DNA from: a virus
Strand: one strand, 5' to 3'
DNA: 29,833 bases
IMG/VR virus record: IMGVR_UViG_3300043099_000569
Location: 1-29,833 of that record
How positions within the stretch are numbered: position 1 is the first letter of the stretch; every line of letters starts with the position of its first letter. Shown here piece by piece: positions 7,405 to 16,016 of this stretch. The notes below the pieces were generated by a model that was not told the origin of the DNA, did no database searches, and was given only the letters and a program-made list of their open reading frames with translations. A program made the translations under genes and the position numbers.

Positions 7405-10400
7405 TTAGATTGATTTGAATTTAATCATAAAGTCTTGAACGCTATCCCAACTGATAGAAACTAATTCCGATTTCTCAAATTCAGATACAACTATGTCTGT
7501 TTTATCTTCTTCGGGTTTCGGCAACGGCTTATCAATATTTTCCGCAATCAATTTACCCGCAAATTTAGGCTTAACATTTCCAATAGCATAAATAGGGTGA
7601 ACGCCCGTTACTTGTTGCGTCAGTTCAACAATGCCCTGATAGTCGTTTCCATAGGCTTTAACTTTATCTATGTAATCCAACTTCTGTTTATCGTCTTGAA
7701 TAGCGTTTAGTATATTCCTCATAGCCCTCGCTTCGGTTATGTTTGCGGGAACAACCTTGTAAATACCGCATTGGAAAAGGTCTAGTGGAAATTTCAAAGA
7801 AATCATACCGTAATCTGCTTCGGGAACTTGTTTATAACTGTTTGCAATATAGTTTTCGGGAACTGCGTTCTCGTCAAAACTCGTCATTAAGTAATAATCG
7901 TACACACCTTCTTTCTCTCCGCTAGTATCCGCTTCTCCCTTTGATAAAGGGTCTTCTTGACCTTCCAAAACAAATCCTTTTGAAGCGTCTTTAAGGTCTT
8001 CAAGTATTTTGTAATCTCTGAACATAATATCCATTAATTCAAAAAATTTATCTTCTTTAAGGTCGAAATAAAAGAATTTCATTCCTCTAACCCATTCGTC
8101 TGCACCTTTTGAAAACATTTCTAAAGATATTCGTTCCTCTTTATAAGGAACTCCTATTGATTTTTCTAAAAGTTGTAATTTCTTCTCGTCTGAATAATCA
8201 GAAATGTACTCTTTTTGAGCCGTTTTCCTCTCTGAACCACCTTTGATAAGGTCTTTACCCGTACAAAAATAAATTCGGTATCTGCTTCCGTCTTTAACAA
8301 TAAACTCGTTATTGCTTGACCACCAAACACGCAAATTATCACGAAGACCTTTTAACATATCTTTGTATCCGTCAGAATTTATAGGAGTAAATGTAGGAGA
8401 GGCACTTTCGTTTAAAGGCTTCCATTGTTGCAACCACATTTTGATACCCGCTTCAACACCACCCGCAGAATTTGAATATTTAATTAATCTGCTTTTCCTT
8501 TGGTAGTTAATATCTTCTCCATAAAGTTTAGTAGCCATTTCTAACCCCCTAAATAACTCACCCGTAAGAACACGCATTTTATCTCTATCCGACTTCTTCT
8601 TAATAACCCAATTATTTACTTCGGCAACTTCAAGTGAAGATATTTCGTGTGCCTTAATATCCATTATCCAATTCAGTATTCCTCTGTACTGCTTGGTAAG
8701 GCTTATGCGAAGGTGTGGCTTAACATTAGAAGTTGTTGCAAACTCTAATTCAATGTTCATTGGCGACCATTTATTGTCAGACTTGTGATTTATTTTATAA
8801 CCCACAAATTTGCCGACTTTTGCCATAACACTAATTCTATCGCCTTTTTCATCAAAAGCACCACCACTTAAAGCGTCTGTGTCAACGGGAACATAAACAA
8901 TCTTGTTTGGTTTAAAATGTCTTAAAGGGTATTTAACCTCATTGAGTTTTTGTTCTAGTTTGTTTACCGCTTCATTAACCATAGTTTCGTGTTCCTCAAT
9001 GATTTGGTCTTTTTCTTCTTGTGTTTCTACACTAGAAGTATCGGGCTGACCATAACTTTCACGAAGTTCTTTAAGTTTAAGAGCCATATAGTCCTCAAAC
9101 TCGTCTGTTAATTCGTTATGAAATTCCGTGTAATCTTTCTTTTGTGCCAAAAACTCCATTCTGTCCATTAGTTCCTCTTTTGTATAAGGCTTACCTTTTG
9201 GCGTTACAAACTTATCTTCAATGAAAACAGATTTGGTGAACTCGTTTTTATCATTACCGCTATACAATACTTTCTTGTTTTGGGTACTTGCTCTTAGGTC
9301 TTCCATATTGGTTTCCAAGTCCCATTCGTCGTTTTCTAATAAACTCTTTTTAAGGGCAGAATAGAGTGCGTTCATTTCGTTGTAGAATTTTTCTTGTGCC
9401 TCACAAGGCAACTTTTCTATTTCCCTTAAATAAGCGTCAAACATATCTTCGGGACTAGCATTTTTATTGTACCACTCTTTTTCAACCAAATCCCTAAAAA
9501 TTTCTTTGTTAGGCATTTGAACGTACTCTTGAAGAACTTGCCAACCATACTTATTGGTCATATCTTCAATTTCGTTGCCTTCTTTATCCAAAATTTGAGA
9601 AGCCTTTGCTGACTGTTTTACGTTACCCGTAGTGTTAGCGTCTAGTGAACGTAATTTACGGCGAAGCATAAGAAGTTTTCTCACTTCCGAAGGAATACAA
9701 GAAACCACATAGGTATATGCGGGATTATTTACTTGCCCCGTTCTGTTGATACGACCTCTTTTTTGAACTTCTGTCGCAACGTCCAATTCTACTTGGTGAA
9801 TTAACATAATTCGTGGTCGAGTATCTACAAAATCAATTTTTGAGTGCAAAGAAAGTCCCGTGCTACCCGCAGTATTAATGATTATTACATCACTTTGTCC
9901 CGAATTAAACCTAGAAACTTTTTCAAAAACCGCTTCTTTTGAAGGTGTTACAACCTCAAAACTATCACCTTTCTGACGTACAGAAAGCGACCTTTTGGTA
10001 ATTTCTTCTACTTTATAAAATTCAGAACTACTGTACTTATTATCCCAACTTGGTCTTGGTGTGCTCTCAATCTTGTCAATCATATAGTCAATAGGCGAAA
10101 TAGGAAGACCCGAAACCGCTAGTGTCATTTTAGTAATCAAAGCATTGTACTCAACTCCATTGTCTTCAAAGTCGGCATTAATAACACTTGCTTCTTCAAT
10201 GATTATTTTCTTTTTAGCGGGATTAACGGGTTCTAATGTAAGTTTTGCAACCGATAAACTTTTGGCTATGTTAATCAAAGTTTTAGCGTAGTCATTGTCT
10301 TCTTTTTTAATCCTCTCCCCTACTTTATAACCCAAATCTTTTAATGAAGTTTCAGCCGTATTTCTAACCGCAATAATCGGTTTAAAATTTGTGTTTATCA

Positions 10401-11901
10401 TTTCAACCTTATCTCCCACTCTGTATTCGGTCATAATAGGCTTTCCAAATTCATCATTTAATTGAGTAAGTGAACGAATTACCTCACTAGCCACATAATC
10501 GGATTTAATACTGAATAATAAATTCTCAATCCATTGAAATCTGTTTTTCACACGATTTGCGGGTTCGTATGTCAACAAATATTTATTGAAGTTTCTTTTT
10601 TTCCACTCTTTTAAAGCGTCTTGTTCGCTTTCCAAAGGCTTCTTGTCGTTTTTAGGCACGGCTTCAACACCTTCTTCTTTTGCAAGTCTTTCTCTTGCGT
10701 TTTCAACCGCTTTTTTGTATTTGTTGCTTTTTGAAAAAATCTCAATTTCGTTGTAAAGTTGCATTACATAATCGTAAAGTTCATAGTATTTCTTTACGTT
10801 TGTTTTAATGTAATTGTACTCTATTTTGCATTTTTCAAATGTCCTTTCACGGCGTATCATTTGACCACTTTTAACCAACATTGAAGCGATATACTCTTGT
10901 ACCGCCTCACCGTTTTGTCTTACTGCGTCAATAATAGTTTTTGGTCTAATGTTACTGTCTTTAATATCTGTTTTGGGGATATACAACATCATTGATTTTG
11001 GCTCTTTTGAGTAAGTAGCCGAACTAAACAAAACGCCACCACAATTTGAGATTAAATTCGTTAAGTTTTCTCCCGAATTTCCGTCCCCCGCCCCGCTATG
11101 GCTTTCGTCCAAAACGAAAAACATTTTTTCTGACAGTCCTTGCAAGAACTTAAATTTTGCTATCGCATTTGCGTTTTTAGGGGTTTCTTTGGAAACGTCC
11201 ATACTTAATTGAGAGTATGTCATAAGAACAAGGTCTGCACCTTTTGGCATAACTCCTTTGTCCATAACTTTTTTCATTTCCTCACGGCTCATTGGCTTAA
11301 ATAAATCAATCAATTCGTCCGTTCCTTTTTTCTTTGATTTTATCGTAGCGTCCTTGTCGTTATTCATTATCAACGGCGTAGGAAGACTGCTATCTCCAAA
11401 TCCTTTAATGTCATTGAAATCACGGTAAATATCAGAGAATAAAGAAGATTTTATAGTAACGAAAACGGGTATTTTACCCGACTTCTTTGCATAACGAAGC
11501 ATACCCGCAACAACACGACCTTTTCCTATACCCGCCATATCACCTAGAACAAATCCCTTTTGACTTTCTGCTTGAACAATAGCGAGTGCCAAAGCGTCAA
11601 CTTGTTCCGAAGCAAAAGCGTCGCAAACTGCGATACGGCTTGTGTAACCTAGTTTTTCACGAACAAACTCTGTTGTGTCAATGCCGTTTAGAGTGAATTT
11701 ATTTAGTGCCTCAAATGTTTCGTATGATAGTTTTGTAGGAACAACCGCACCAATAGGAACACAAGTTGAAGCGGTAACATAAGGCATTGTGTTTCTACTC
11801 TCCCTTACGGCTTTCGCCATAGCGTCGCCTTGCTTTTCTTCTTTGTATTCTTTTGCAACCTCTGAATTAGCGGAGTGCGTTGTCAAATCTTTATCTTCCA
11901 T
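7405..11901 (-). CDS. Strawberry-notch-type SF2 helicase/ATPase, 1498 aa
   Basis: A giant superfamily 2 helicase-like ATPase of the Strawberry-notch type, often found in phage and plasmid polyvalent proteins. Motif I is GDMAGIGKGR at residues 120-129. LVLMTYSQLS precedes a DESH box (motif II) at 265-268, and FSSATY is motif III. The second RecA-like domain carries NTAGSTGLSLHS and motif VI QKRGRINRTGQ at 713-723. The last 750 or so residues are a long charged C-terminal extension without a motif I can name. No methylase or nuclease motif was seen. It starts 4 bp after the upstream multidomain gene. The family is thought to remodel nucleic acid or chromatin-like complexes; its role in phages, perhaps protecting or processing incoming DNA, is not established. 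Confidence 0.9.
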   Translation of the reverse strand: MEDKDLTTHSANSEVAKEYKEEKQGDAMAKAVRESRNTMPYVTASTCVPIGAVVPTKLSYETFEALNKFTLNGIDTTEFVREKLGYTSRIAVCDAFASEQVDALALAIVQAESQKGFVLGDMAGIGKGRVVAGMLRYAKKSGKIPVFVTIKSSLFSDIYRDFNDIKGFGDSSLPTPLIMNNDKDATIKSKKKGTDELIDLFKPMSREEMKKVMDKGVMPKGADLVLMTYSQLSMDVSKETPKNANAIAKFKFLQGLSEKMFFVLDESHSGAGDGNSGENLTNLISNCGGVLFSSATYSKEPKSMMLYIPKTDIKDSNIRPKTIIDAVRQNGEAVQEYIASMLVKSGQMIRRERTFEKCKIEYNYIKTNVKKYYELYDYVMQLYNEIEIFSKSNKYKKAVENARERLAKEEGVEAVPKNDKKPLESEQDALKEWKKRNFNKYLLTYEPANRVKNRFQWIENLLFSIKSDYVASEVIRSLTQLNDEFGKPIMTEYRVGDKVEMINTNFKPIIAVRNTAETSLKDLGYKVGERIKKEDNDYAKTLINIAKSLSVAKLTLEPVNPAKKKIIIEEASVINADFEDNGVEYNALITKMTLAVSGLPISPIDYMIDKIESTPRPSWDNKYSSSEFYKVEEITKRSLSVRQKGDSFEVVTPSKEAVFEKVSRFNSGQSDVIIINTAGSTGLSLHSKIDFVDTRPRIMLIHQVELDVATEVQKRGRINRTGQVNNPAYTYVVSCIPSEVRKLLMLRRKLRSLDANTTGNVKQSAKASQILDKEGNEIEDMTNKYGWQVLQEYVQMPNKEIFRDLVEKEWYNKNASPEDMFDAYLREIEKLPCEAQEKFYNEMNALYSALKKSLLENDEWDLETNMEDLRASTQNKKVLYSGNDKNEFTKSVFIEDKFVTPKGKPYTKEELMDRMEFLAQKKDYTEFHNELTDEFEDYMALKLKELRESYGQPDTSSVETQEEKDQIIEEHETMVNEAVNKLEQKLNEVKYPLRHFKPNKIVYVPVDTDALSGGAFDEKGDRISVMAKVGKFVGYKINHKSDNKWSPMNIELEFATTSNVKPHLRISLTKQYRGILNWIMDIKAHEISSLEVAEVNNWVIKKKSDRDKMRVLTGELFRGLEMATKLYGEDINYQRKSRLIKYSNSAGGVEAGIKMWLQQWKPLNESASPTFTPINSDGYKDMLKGLRDNLRVWWSSNNEFIVKDGSRYRIYFCTGKDLIKGGSERKTAQKEYISDYSDEKKLQLLEKSIGVPYKEERISLEMFSKGADEWVRGMKFFYFDLKEDKFFELMDIMFRDYKILEDLKDASKGFVLEGQEDPLSKGEADTSGEKEGVYDYYLMTSFDENAVPENYIANSYKQVPEADYGMISLKFPLDLFQCGIYKVVPANITEARAMRNILNAIQDDKQKLDYIDKVKAYGNDYQGIVELTQQVTGVHPIYAIGNVKPKFAGKLIAENIDKPLPKPEEDKTDIVVSEFEKSELVSISWDSVQDFMIKFKSI

Positions 11902-11905
11902 ATCG

Positions 11906-13951
11906 TTAAATAATATTTTGTTCGTTAATGTTACCTAATTGTTCAAGTATTGCTTCTAAACTAACATTTTCAGTAAGTTCTTCTGCGGTACTCACGGTTA
12001 CTCTACCTTGCTTTTCAGAAACAACGTCTTGTGGCTTCATCATATTCGTACTCATTACGGCTTTAGCCCTTTCATAAACTCTTTCAGACCAAGTTTGGAA
12101 CGAACTGTCTTCCGTAATTATTTTGATTAAGTTTTCGGTTGAGTAATCAAATGTTTTTAACTCTAAAATGGTTTCCAACCGTAGTCTTACGTCTGCATTA
12201 AATTCACGTTCAACTTGTTCTTGCGTTGTGTCGCTATCGCTTCTCATTAAATTAAGCATTACTTCTTCTTTGTATTTAGCGATAGCCATTTCTAATCTTT
12301 TTTTAAAGATATACTCTAGTTTCGCTTTGCTCAATATAGCGTTATCGCCCTTGATAACAATGTCATTTAAAGTCCCCGCATTGAAACCACCTAGAATAAA
12401 GTCGGCTTCTTCGGTAAATATTTCGGGATTGTAAAATACCTCTGATTTTTCCATTTTAGTTGCTTTATTTATTTCAACAAGCGATTTTGCTTCGGGCATT
12501 TTTACCGTGTTATCTGTACCGCATAAATGACAAACTTCAAGTTTTGTTGAGTGATTGTCTGCCTTGTGCCAAGAATGTCCGCAGTTGCGACAAGTTACGC
12601 TTCCGCCTAACTCCATTTTCGCTTCGTGTCGGCGTTGTTCCGAAAGACCGATAGCGATTGCTTGTTTAATATCTGTTACTTTATCTCCGCTTGAACTTTT
12701 TAGAGTACCCTCTTTAAATTCACGCATTACTTTTGCTATTTTTCCGCCCTTTTTCAACCCTTCCATTTTTGCTAGTCGGGTATAGTAGTCGTCCATTTCT
12801 TTTAAGTGGTCAATAGCGACGTGCTTCGGTGCTTCTTCGGGCGTAATTTCGTGGTCGTAAACTTTTTTGTAAGTTTCGTTATGCTCTTGCTCGGCTTTGA
12901 TACCCATAGCCAATTCTTTTGGGTCAATTCCACCGCCCTTTTTCATTAAATCCCCAACTCTTTTAAGGTTTCTTAATGCTATCCATTCTTGATAGTCGTT
13001 TGGTTCAAAAGAAACTTTTGCCATAGCACCCGATATTTGCACTATTTCTCCTTGTCCGCCTATCTGACTTTTAGGTTGATTAGGTGTTCTTTTTCTAAAC
13101 TCAACAACTTTATCTCCAACTTTAAGGTCAATAACATTTCCGTCGTCGTCATAATTTATACCGTCAAATCTACCGCCCGTAGCCATTTTCTTTCCATAAC
13201 GCTTCTCAACTTCTTCTTCAATAAGGTTCTTCATATATTTCCAACCCTTATCAACTACGTTGAGCCACTTTAAGTTAGCGATAACTCCCGCAATCAAAAA
13301 GTCCCCGCTATGTCTAGCGTTAAATGACTGCCACTTAACAAAAAACCATTCCTCGCTATCTTTCCAATACCCACGCTTTAAAACTGTTTCCAAGTTCTCA
13401 AAAGCCGTGTTTCCATATATGTTACCACCCAAGTCCCAAACTTTCGGGTAATTCTTTTTAATTTTTAAAGCGTAATCGTATAACCATTTTTGCGGTAACT
13501 TATTAGGATTAAACTTAATAACATTCCCGCCCTTTTTGTATTCGTCAGCGTCAGCCAAAACTTCGTCGGGCGGAAGAATAGGCACTCCATTACCCGCACT
13601 TTGATTGATACGGCTTAATTCTCTCCAATGTTTTTTACTAGCACATTTATTTAAAACAAATTCATTCCCTTCAACCTCAATAACTCTATCGTTATCAACA
13701 ATAGATTGTATTCCTCCTAATGGTTTTCCATTTTTATCATAATGAGGTTTGCCTTTTAACAAACCACCTTCCGTTGCGTCGTTAACAACTTTATTTTTAG
13801 GTTCATCTAAGCATTGATTGTTTATTTCAGTCAATCTTTCAAGATTTTCCTCTGTGGCTTCTTTGTTAATAACAACTTGACCCGACACAAACTTTGTCGG
13901 TTTTTTATTATTACCTATAATAATAGTGGTTTTATTTTTTTTAGTTGCCAT
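11906..13951 (-). CDS. Multidomain zinc-ribbon protein (DUF5661/DUF6496-like modules)
   Basis: A 681-residue mosaic. I chose ATG 13951 over an in-frame TTG 21 bp upstream because it fits the leader and promoter better. The N-terminal part carries GKPHYDKNGKPLGGIQ and VEGNEFVLNK, a segment common in Bacteroidota phage and plasmid proteins encoded beside large helicases. In the middle, LKVGDKVVEF...IALRNLKRVGD suggests a KOW/SH3-like barrel. Next is a helical region, GIKAEQEH...AIDHLKEMDDYY, resembling DUF5661, then VMREFKEGTLKSSSGDK resembling DUF6496. A zinc ribbon has Cys at 454, 457, 474 and 477. The gene is first in the large-protein operon, behind a canonical promoter. It may be a DNA-binding or packaged accessory protein. 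The DUF names are from memory. Confidence 0.85.
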   Translation of the reverse strand: MATKKNKTTIIIGNNKKPTKFVSGQVVINKEATEENLERLTEINNQCLDEPKNKVVNDATEGGLLKGKPHYDKNGKPLGGIQSIVDNDRVIEVEGNEFVLNKCASKKHWRELSRINQSAGNGVPILPPDEVLADADEYKKGGNVIKFNPNKLPQKWLYDYALKIKKNYPKVWDLGGNIYGNTAFENLETVLKRGYWKDSEEWFFVKWQSFNARHSGDFLIAGVIANLKWLNVVDKGWKYMKNLIEEEVEKRYGKKMATGGRFDGINYDDDGNVIDLKVGDKVVEFRKRTPNQPKSQIGGQGEIVQISGAMAKVSFEPNDYQEWIALRNLKRVGDLMKKGGGIDPKELAMGIKAEQEHNETYKKVYDHEITPEEAPKHVAIDHLKEMDDYYTRLAKMEGLKKGGKIAKVMREFKEGTLKSSSGDKVTDIKQAIAIGLSEQRRHEAKMELGGSVTCRNCGHSWHKADNHSTKLEVCHLCGTDNTVKMPEAKSLVEINKATKMEKSEVFYNPEIFTEEADFILGGFNAGTLNDIVIKGDNAILSKAKLEYIFKKRLEMAIAKYKEEVMLNLMRSDSDTTQEQVEREFNADVRLRLETILELKTFDYSTENLIKIITEDSSFQTWSERVYERAKAVMSTNMMKPQDVVSEKQGRVTVSTAEELTENVSLEAILEQLGNINEQNII

Positions 13952-13963
13952 AAATCTTTTTTT

Positions 13964-14017
13964 CGGTAACAACCCGATAAACTATGTTTTTTGACTTGTA
14001 ATATTTTATCGTTTCCG
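13964..14017 (-). promoter_or_regulatory. Stem-loop in the 5' leader of the large-protein operon
   Basis: The leader between the promoter and ATG 13951 contains the 7-bp stem CGATAAA (14011-14005 on the minus strand) with TTTATCG (13981-13975), and a 23-nt A/T-rich loop. An outer CGG/CCG pairing lies at 14017-14015 and 13966-13964. The structure ends about 12 nt before the start codon, so it could affect translation or mRNA stability. It is a pairing seen by eye, not computed. Confidence 0.4.
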
Positions 14018-14036
14018 TTTTTGAGCATATACCGTG

Positions 14037-14067
14037 CAAATATACACTAAAAAAAAACTAAACCAAA
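14037..14067 (-). promoter_or_regulatory. Bacteroidota-type promoter for the large-protein operon
   Basis: On the minus strand a -33 box TTTG (14067-14064) is followed after exactly 19 bp by the -7 box TATATTTG (14044-14037). This matches the Bacteroidota consensus TTTG-N19-TAnnTTTG. Transcription would begin just below 14037 and give a leader of about 80 nt before ATG 13951. Unlike the promoters at 14865, 27190 and 29824, it has no TTGTAC-type sequence touching the -7 box. Confidence 0.8.
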
Positions 14068-14114
14068 AATACTTTTAAGGGGGTTGTATTTTTTTACAAA
14101 TAAACCCGTTAAAA
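14064..14114 (-). terminator. Probable terminator after the KilA-N gene
   Basis: Reading the minus strand from the KilA-N stop, an imperfect hairpin forms between TTTTAACGGGTT plus GTA (14114-14095) and TACAACCCCCTTAAAA (14088-14073), with a C-C mismatch, a small bulge and an A-rich loop. It is followed by GTATTTTTGG. The T run overlaps the -33 box of the next promoter, so one unit would end where the next begins. The hairpin is A/T-rich and imperfect. Confidence 0.45.
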
Positions 14115-14126
14115 ATACTTGTCTTT

Positions 14127-14150
14127 TTGTACAAAATAGAGATTGTACAT
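14127..14150. promoter_or_regulatory. TTGTACAA-type palindromes between two operons
   Basis: A perfect TTGTACAA palindrome at 14127-14134 and a one-mismatch copy, TTGTACAT, at 14143-14150 lie 16 bp apart centre to centre, just after the KilA-N stop codon. The same palindrome occurs twice in the recombination-operon promoter at 27185-27215, so these are candidate binding sites for a common regulator. They are short and A/T-rich, so chance copies are possible. Confidence 0.35.
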
Positions 14151-14155
14151 TAATA

Positions 14156-14845
14156 CTAAGAGTATTCTTGTATAGCCCGTAGTATTTGGTCTTCACTTTT
14201 TAACCAACCCTGACTAATTCCATTAGTTACAAATTTTTCTATTTCAGTTATTTTTCGCAGTTCTTTTGAAGACGCTAGATTTCGCATACCGCTTTGGTGA
14301 AAACCAAAAGTCTTAATGTTTATAGCCCGTGCAAATTTTGTGTAATCGGGATTGTATATTGCTGATTTAATTGCACCGTTCATTGGCTTATATTCAGTAC
14401 CCGCTTCTATTCGGTCAAAGATAAGCGTATCCGTTATCCAAATAATAACTTTTGCATACAACATAGGGTTAAGTTCCATAGCAATAAGCACCCAAATATA
14501 AGGGTCTGCCATAACACTCTTGTTTGAACCACGCCCCGTAGTCTTATAAACGCCTAAACCCTTCAATACGCTTGTAAGACCTTCTTTTTCAATCATTTCC
14601 ATAAAATTGCTTAAAGACATTTTTATCAAACCCCTCTCTATCAATAGATAATAAACCCTATGTTTTGCGTCCTGATAGGTTAATATCTCATTTACTTTCT
14701 TTTCCGACCAACCATATTGCCACCTTGCTTTGTCGTATGCTTTTTGAAGGTCTGTTATTGAAAGAAACTGCTCTTTTGTGTTTTGACGAATGGTAACACC
14801 GAACAGTTCTCTGTCTGCACTAGCTAATACTACATTTGTTTTCAT
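14156..14845 (-). CDS. KilA-N domain protein, putative DNA-binding regulator
   Basis: A 229-residue protein. The central segment, around residues 105-145, has the KilA-N core pattern: TTGRGSNKSVMADPYIWVLI, then AMELNPMLYAKVIIWITD. KilA-N is a DNA-binding fold common in phage and large-virus regulators. The N-terminal part, VTIRQNTKEQFLSITDLQKA, fits the beta-hairpin start of the domain. The C-terminal 70 residues are a helical extension. It is the last gene of the accessory unit but also has its own -7 box 20 bp upstream and a likely terminator downstream, so it may be expressed separately. TTGTACAA palindromes lie directly downstream. The target is unknown. Confidence 0.8.
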   Translation of the reverse strand: MKTNVVLASADRELFGVTIRQNTKEQFLSITDLQKAYDKARWQYGWSEKKVNEILTYQDAKHRVYYLLIERGLIKMSLSNFMEMIEKEGLTSVLKGLGVYKTTGRGSNKSVMADPYIWVLIAMELNPMLYAKVIIWITDTLIFDRIEAGTEYKPMNGAIKSAIYNPDYTKFARAINIKTFGFHQSGMRNLASSKELRKITEIEKFVTNGISQGWLKSEDQILRAIQEYS

Positions 14846-14856
14846 ACCGATAAATT

Positions 14857-14872
14857 TAGTACAACAAATTTA
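14857..14872 (-). promoter_or_regulatory. Candidate promoter -7 box for the KilA-N gene
   Basis: On the minus strand the -7 box TAAATTTG lies at 14872-14865, directly followed by TTGTACTA (14864-14857), a near copy of the TTGTACAA palindrome. ATG 14845 follows 11 nt later. There is no clear TTTG at the expected -33 position, so the promoter may be weak or need an activator. Confidence 0.5.
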
Positions 14873-14909
14873 CCTATTAATTTTATTGAAACGCTAATTG
14901 TTGAAAACT

Positions 14910-15299
14910 TTAATGTTTACCCAACGCTTCCTTATTTATCTCCGATTTCCAAAAGTCTTTCTTCTTGAAACGCTTTTCTTTAGTTATACAAACGAAACCC
15001 AAATCGGTCTTATAGAAGCGTATGTACTTACACTCCCAACCGCAACATTTGTTACCCTCAAAAGCCAAGTATCTCCAAGTACCCTCTCCCCCGCTTCTTT
15101 CATATAGGTCTTCAACCAACTGTTTAATTTCTCCGCCCGAATAAAAGTATTCGGGGTTTTCAGAAACCTTTTCAAGAGGCACGTCTATATCGTGTTTTTC
15201 TTTAATAGGAAAACAATGGAAGTCCCTAGTATCAAAGTGAAACTGATTAATTTCGGTATCCTCATAGTTTACCTCTGTATGTTTAATCCAATTATCCAT
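14910..15299 (-). CDS. Hypothetical protein, 129 aa
   Basis: Unrecognised soluble protein. It is acidic and aromatic in the N-terminal half (YEDTEINQFHFDTRDFHCF). The second half holds RYLAFEGNKCCGWECKYIRF, with three closely spaced Cys that might bind metal, and ends in a basic, Lys-rich tail. It overlaps the upstream gene by 8 bp and is part of the same unit. It is separated from the KilA-N gene by 64 bp that hold the -7 box for that gene. Confidence 0.7.
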   Translation of the reverse strand: MDNWIKHTEVNYEDTEINQFHFDTRDFHCFPIKEKHDIDVPLEKVSENPEYFYSGGEIKQLVEDLYERSGGEGTWRYLAFEGNKCCGWECKYIRFYKTDLGFVCITKEKRFKKKDFWKSEINKEALGKH

Positions 15300-15720
15300 T
15301 CTGATTTTTTGTATGTATTTTTGATATAAGTTCTTTGTTGTCGTTACGAAGCCTTTTGTTAATCTTTTTTTGGTCAGAAAGTTGTCTTTTTAATTCTTGA
15401 ACAATAGCGTCTTTTCTTGCTTCAATACCTTCTTTTGTGGTGTTTGTTCTAGCCATAACACTCAACGCTTGTTCAAGTCCTTTAATTTTTAATTTAAGCA
15501 TAACAATCTCGTTTTTTAGCGTTTCCACTTTTTTAGCTTCTTCAAAAACATCAACTTTGCTTGTTAAGTGCCAAGCACCACACCTACACAAGTAGGCTCT
15601 CTGCGGTACAGTTTTTCTACTTGACCTTTTCTGTATTTTTTTAAGCGAGTGCAAAGCGTCTTTTTCGGTGGCAAACTTAGTCTTGTTGCATAAATGCGAC
15701 TTTTTTATTGCGTCATTCAT
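15292..15720 (-). CDS. Zinc-finger-like and coiled-coil protein, 142 aa
   Basis: I chose ATG 15720, which gives an ATGA overlap with the upstream stop codon; an in-frame start at 15747 would add 9 residues. The N-terminal part has a Cys/His set, HLCNKTKF ... AYLCRCGAWHLTSK, that could form a single zinc finger. This Cys-Arg-Cys-Gly-Xaa-Trp-His pattern is common in small phage proteins. The rest, from about residue 60, is a charged heptad-like helix (KNEIVMLKLKIKGLEQAL ... KELISKIHTK), probably a coiled coil. Function unknown; DNA or RNA binding is plausible. Confidence 0.72.
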   Translation of the reverse strand: MNDAIKKSHLCNKTKFATEKDALHSLKKIQKRSSRKTVPQRAYLCRCGAWHLTSKVDVFEEAKKVETLKNEIVMLKLKIKGLEQALSVMARTNTTKEGIEARKDAIVQELKRQLSDQKKINKRLRNDNKELISKIHTKNQNG

Positions 15721-16013
15721 AGTTTCGGTTTTTTTATAAATCGCCAATGCGTAATTTCCTTGTGGTTATATGCCCAACCCGTACCGTTCCAAGTTTCGTA
15801 TTTTTGTTTGTCATACTTTTCACTATAAACTTCATACTTTCCATATTGCGTCGGCAACCTCTCTTGCACGGATACCCAATCACTAGGTTTCGTTTCTCCT
15901 ATAACTAATTTTCCGTATTCTACAAACATTATTATAAGAGTTTCTTCGGAAAGGCTTTTGTCCGCTTTTATTACGTCAAGGCAACGGTATAGGTGTTCGG
16001 CACTTTTACTCAT
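15717..16013 (-). CDS. DUF551-like phage protein, 98 aa
   Basis: The C-terminal half has the pattern DWVSVQERLPTQYGKYEVY, then WNGTGWAY and THWRFI. This matches the small DUF551 domain frequent in phage accessory regions, whose function is unknown. The N-terminal 40 residues are a helical segment of low similarity to anything I know. The gene lies 3 bp after the ParB-like gene and overlaps the next by 4 bp, so it is translated as part of the same operon. Confidence 0.72.
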   Translation of the reverse strand: MSKSAEHLYRCLDVIKADKSLSEETLIIMFVEYGKLVIGETKPSDWVSVQERLPTQYGKYEVYSEKYDKQKYETWNGTGWAYNHKEITHWRFIKKPKL

Positions 16014-16016
16014 AAT

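Noticed and set aside
13975-14011. Rho-independent terminator in the leader of the large operon
   Set aside because: The stem is A/T-rich and no T run follows it; it lies just before a start codon, so a leader structure fits better.
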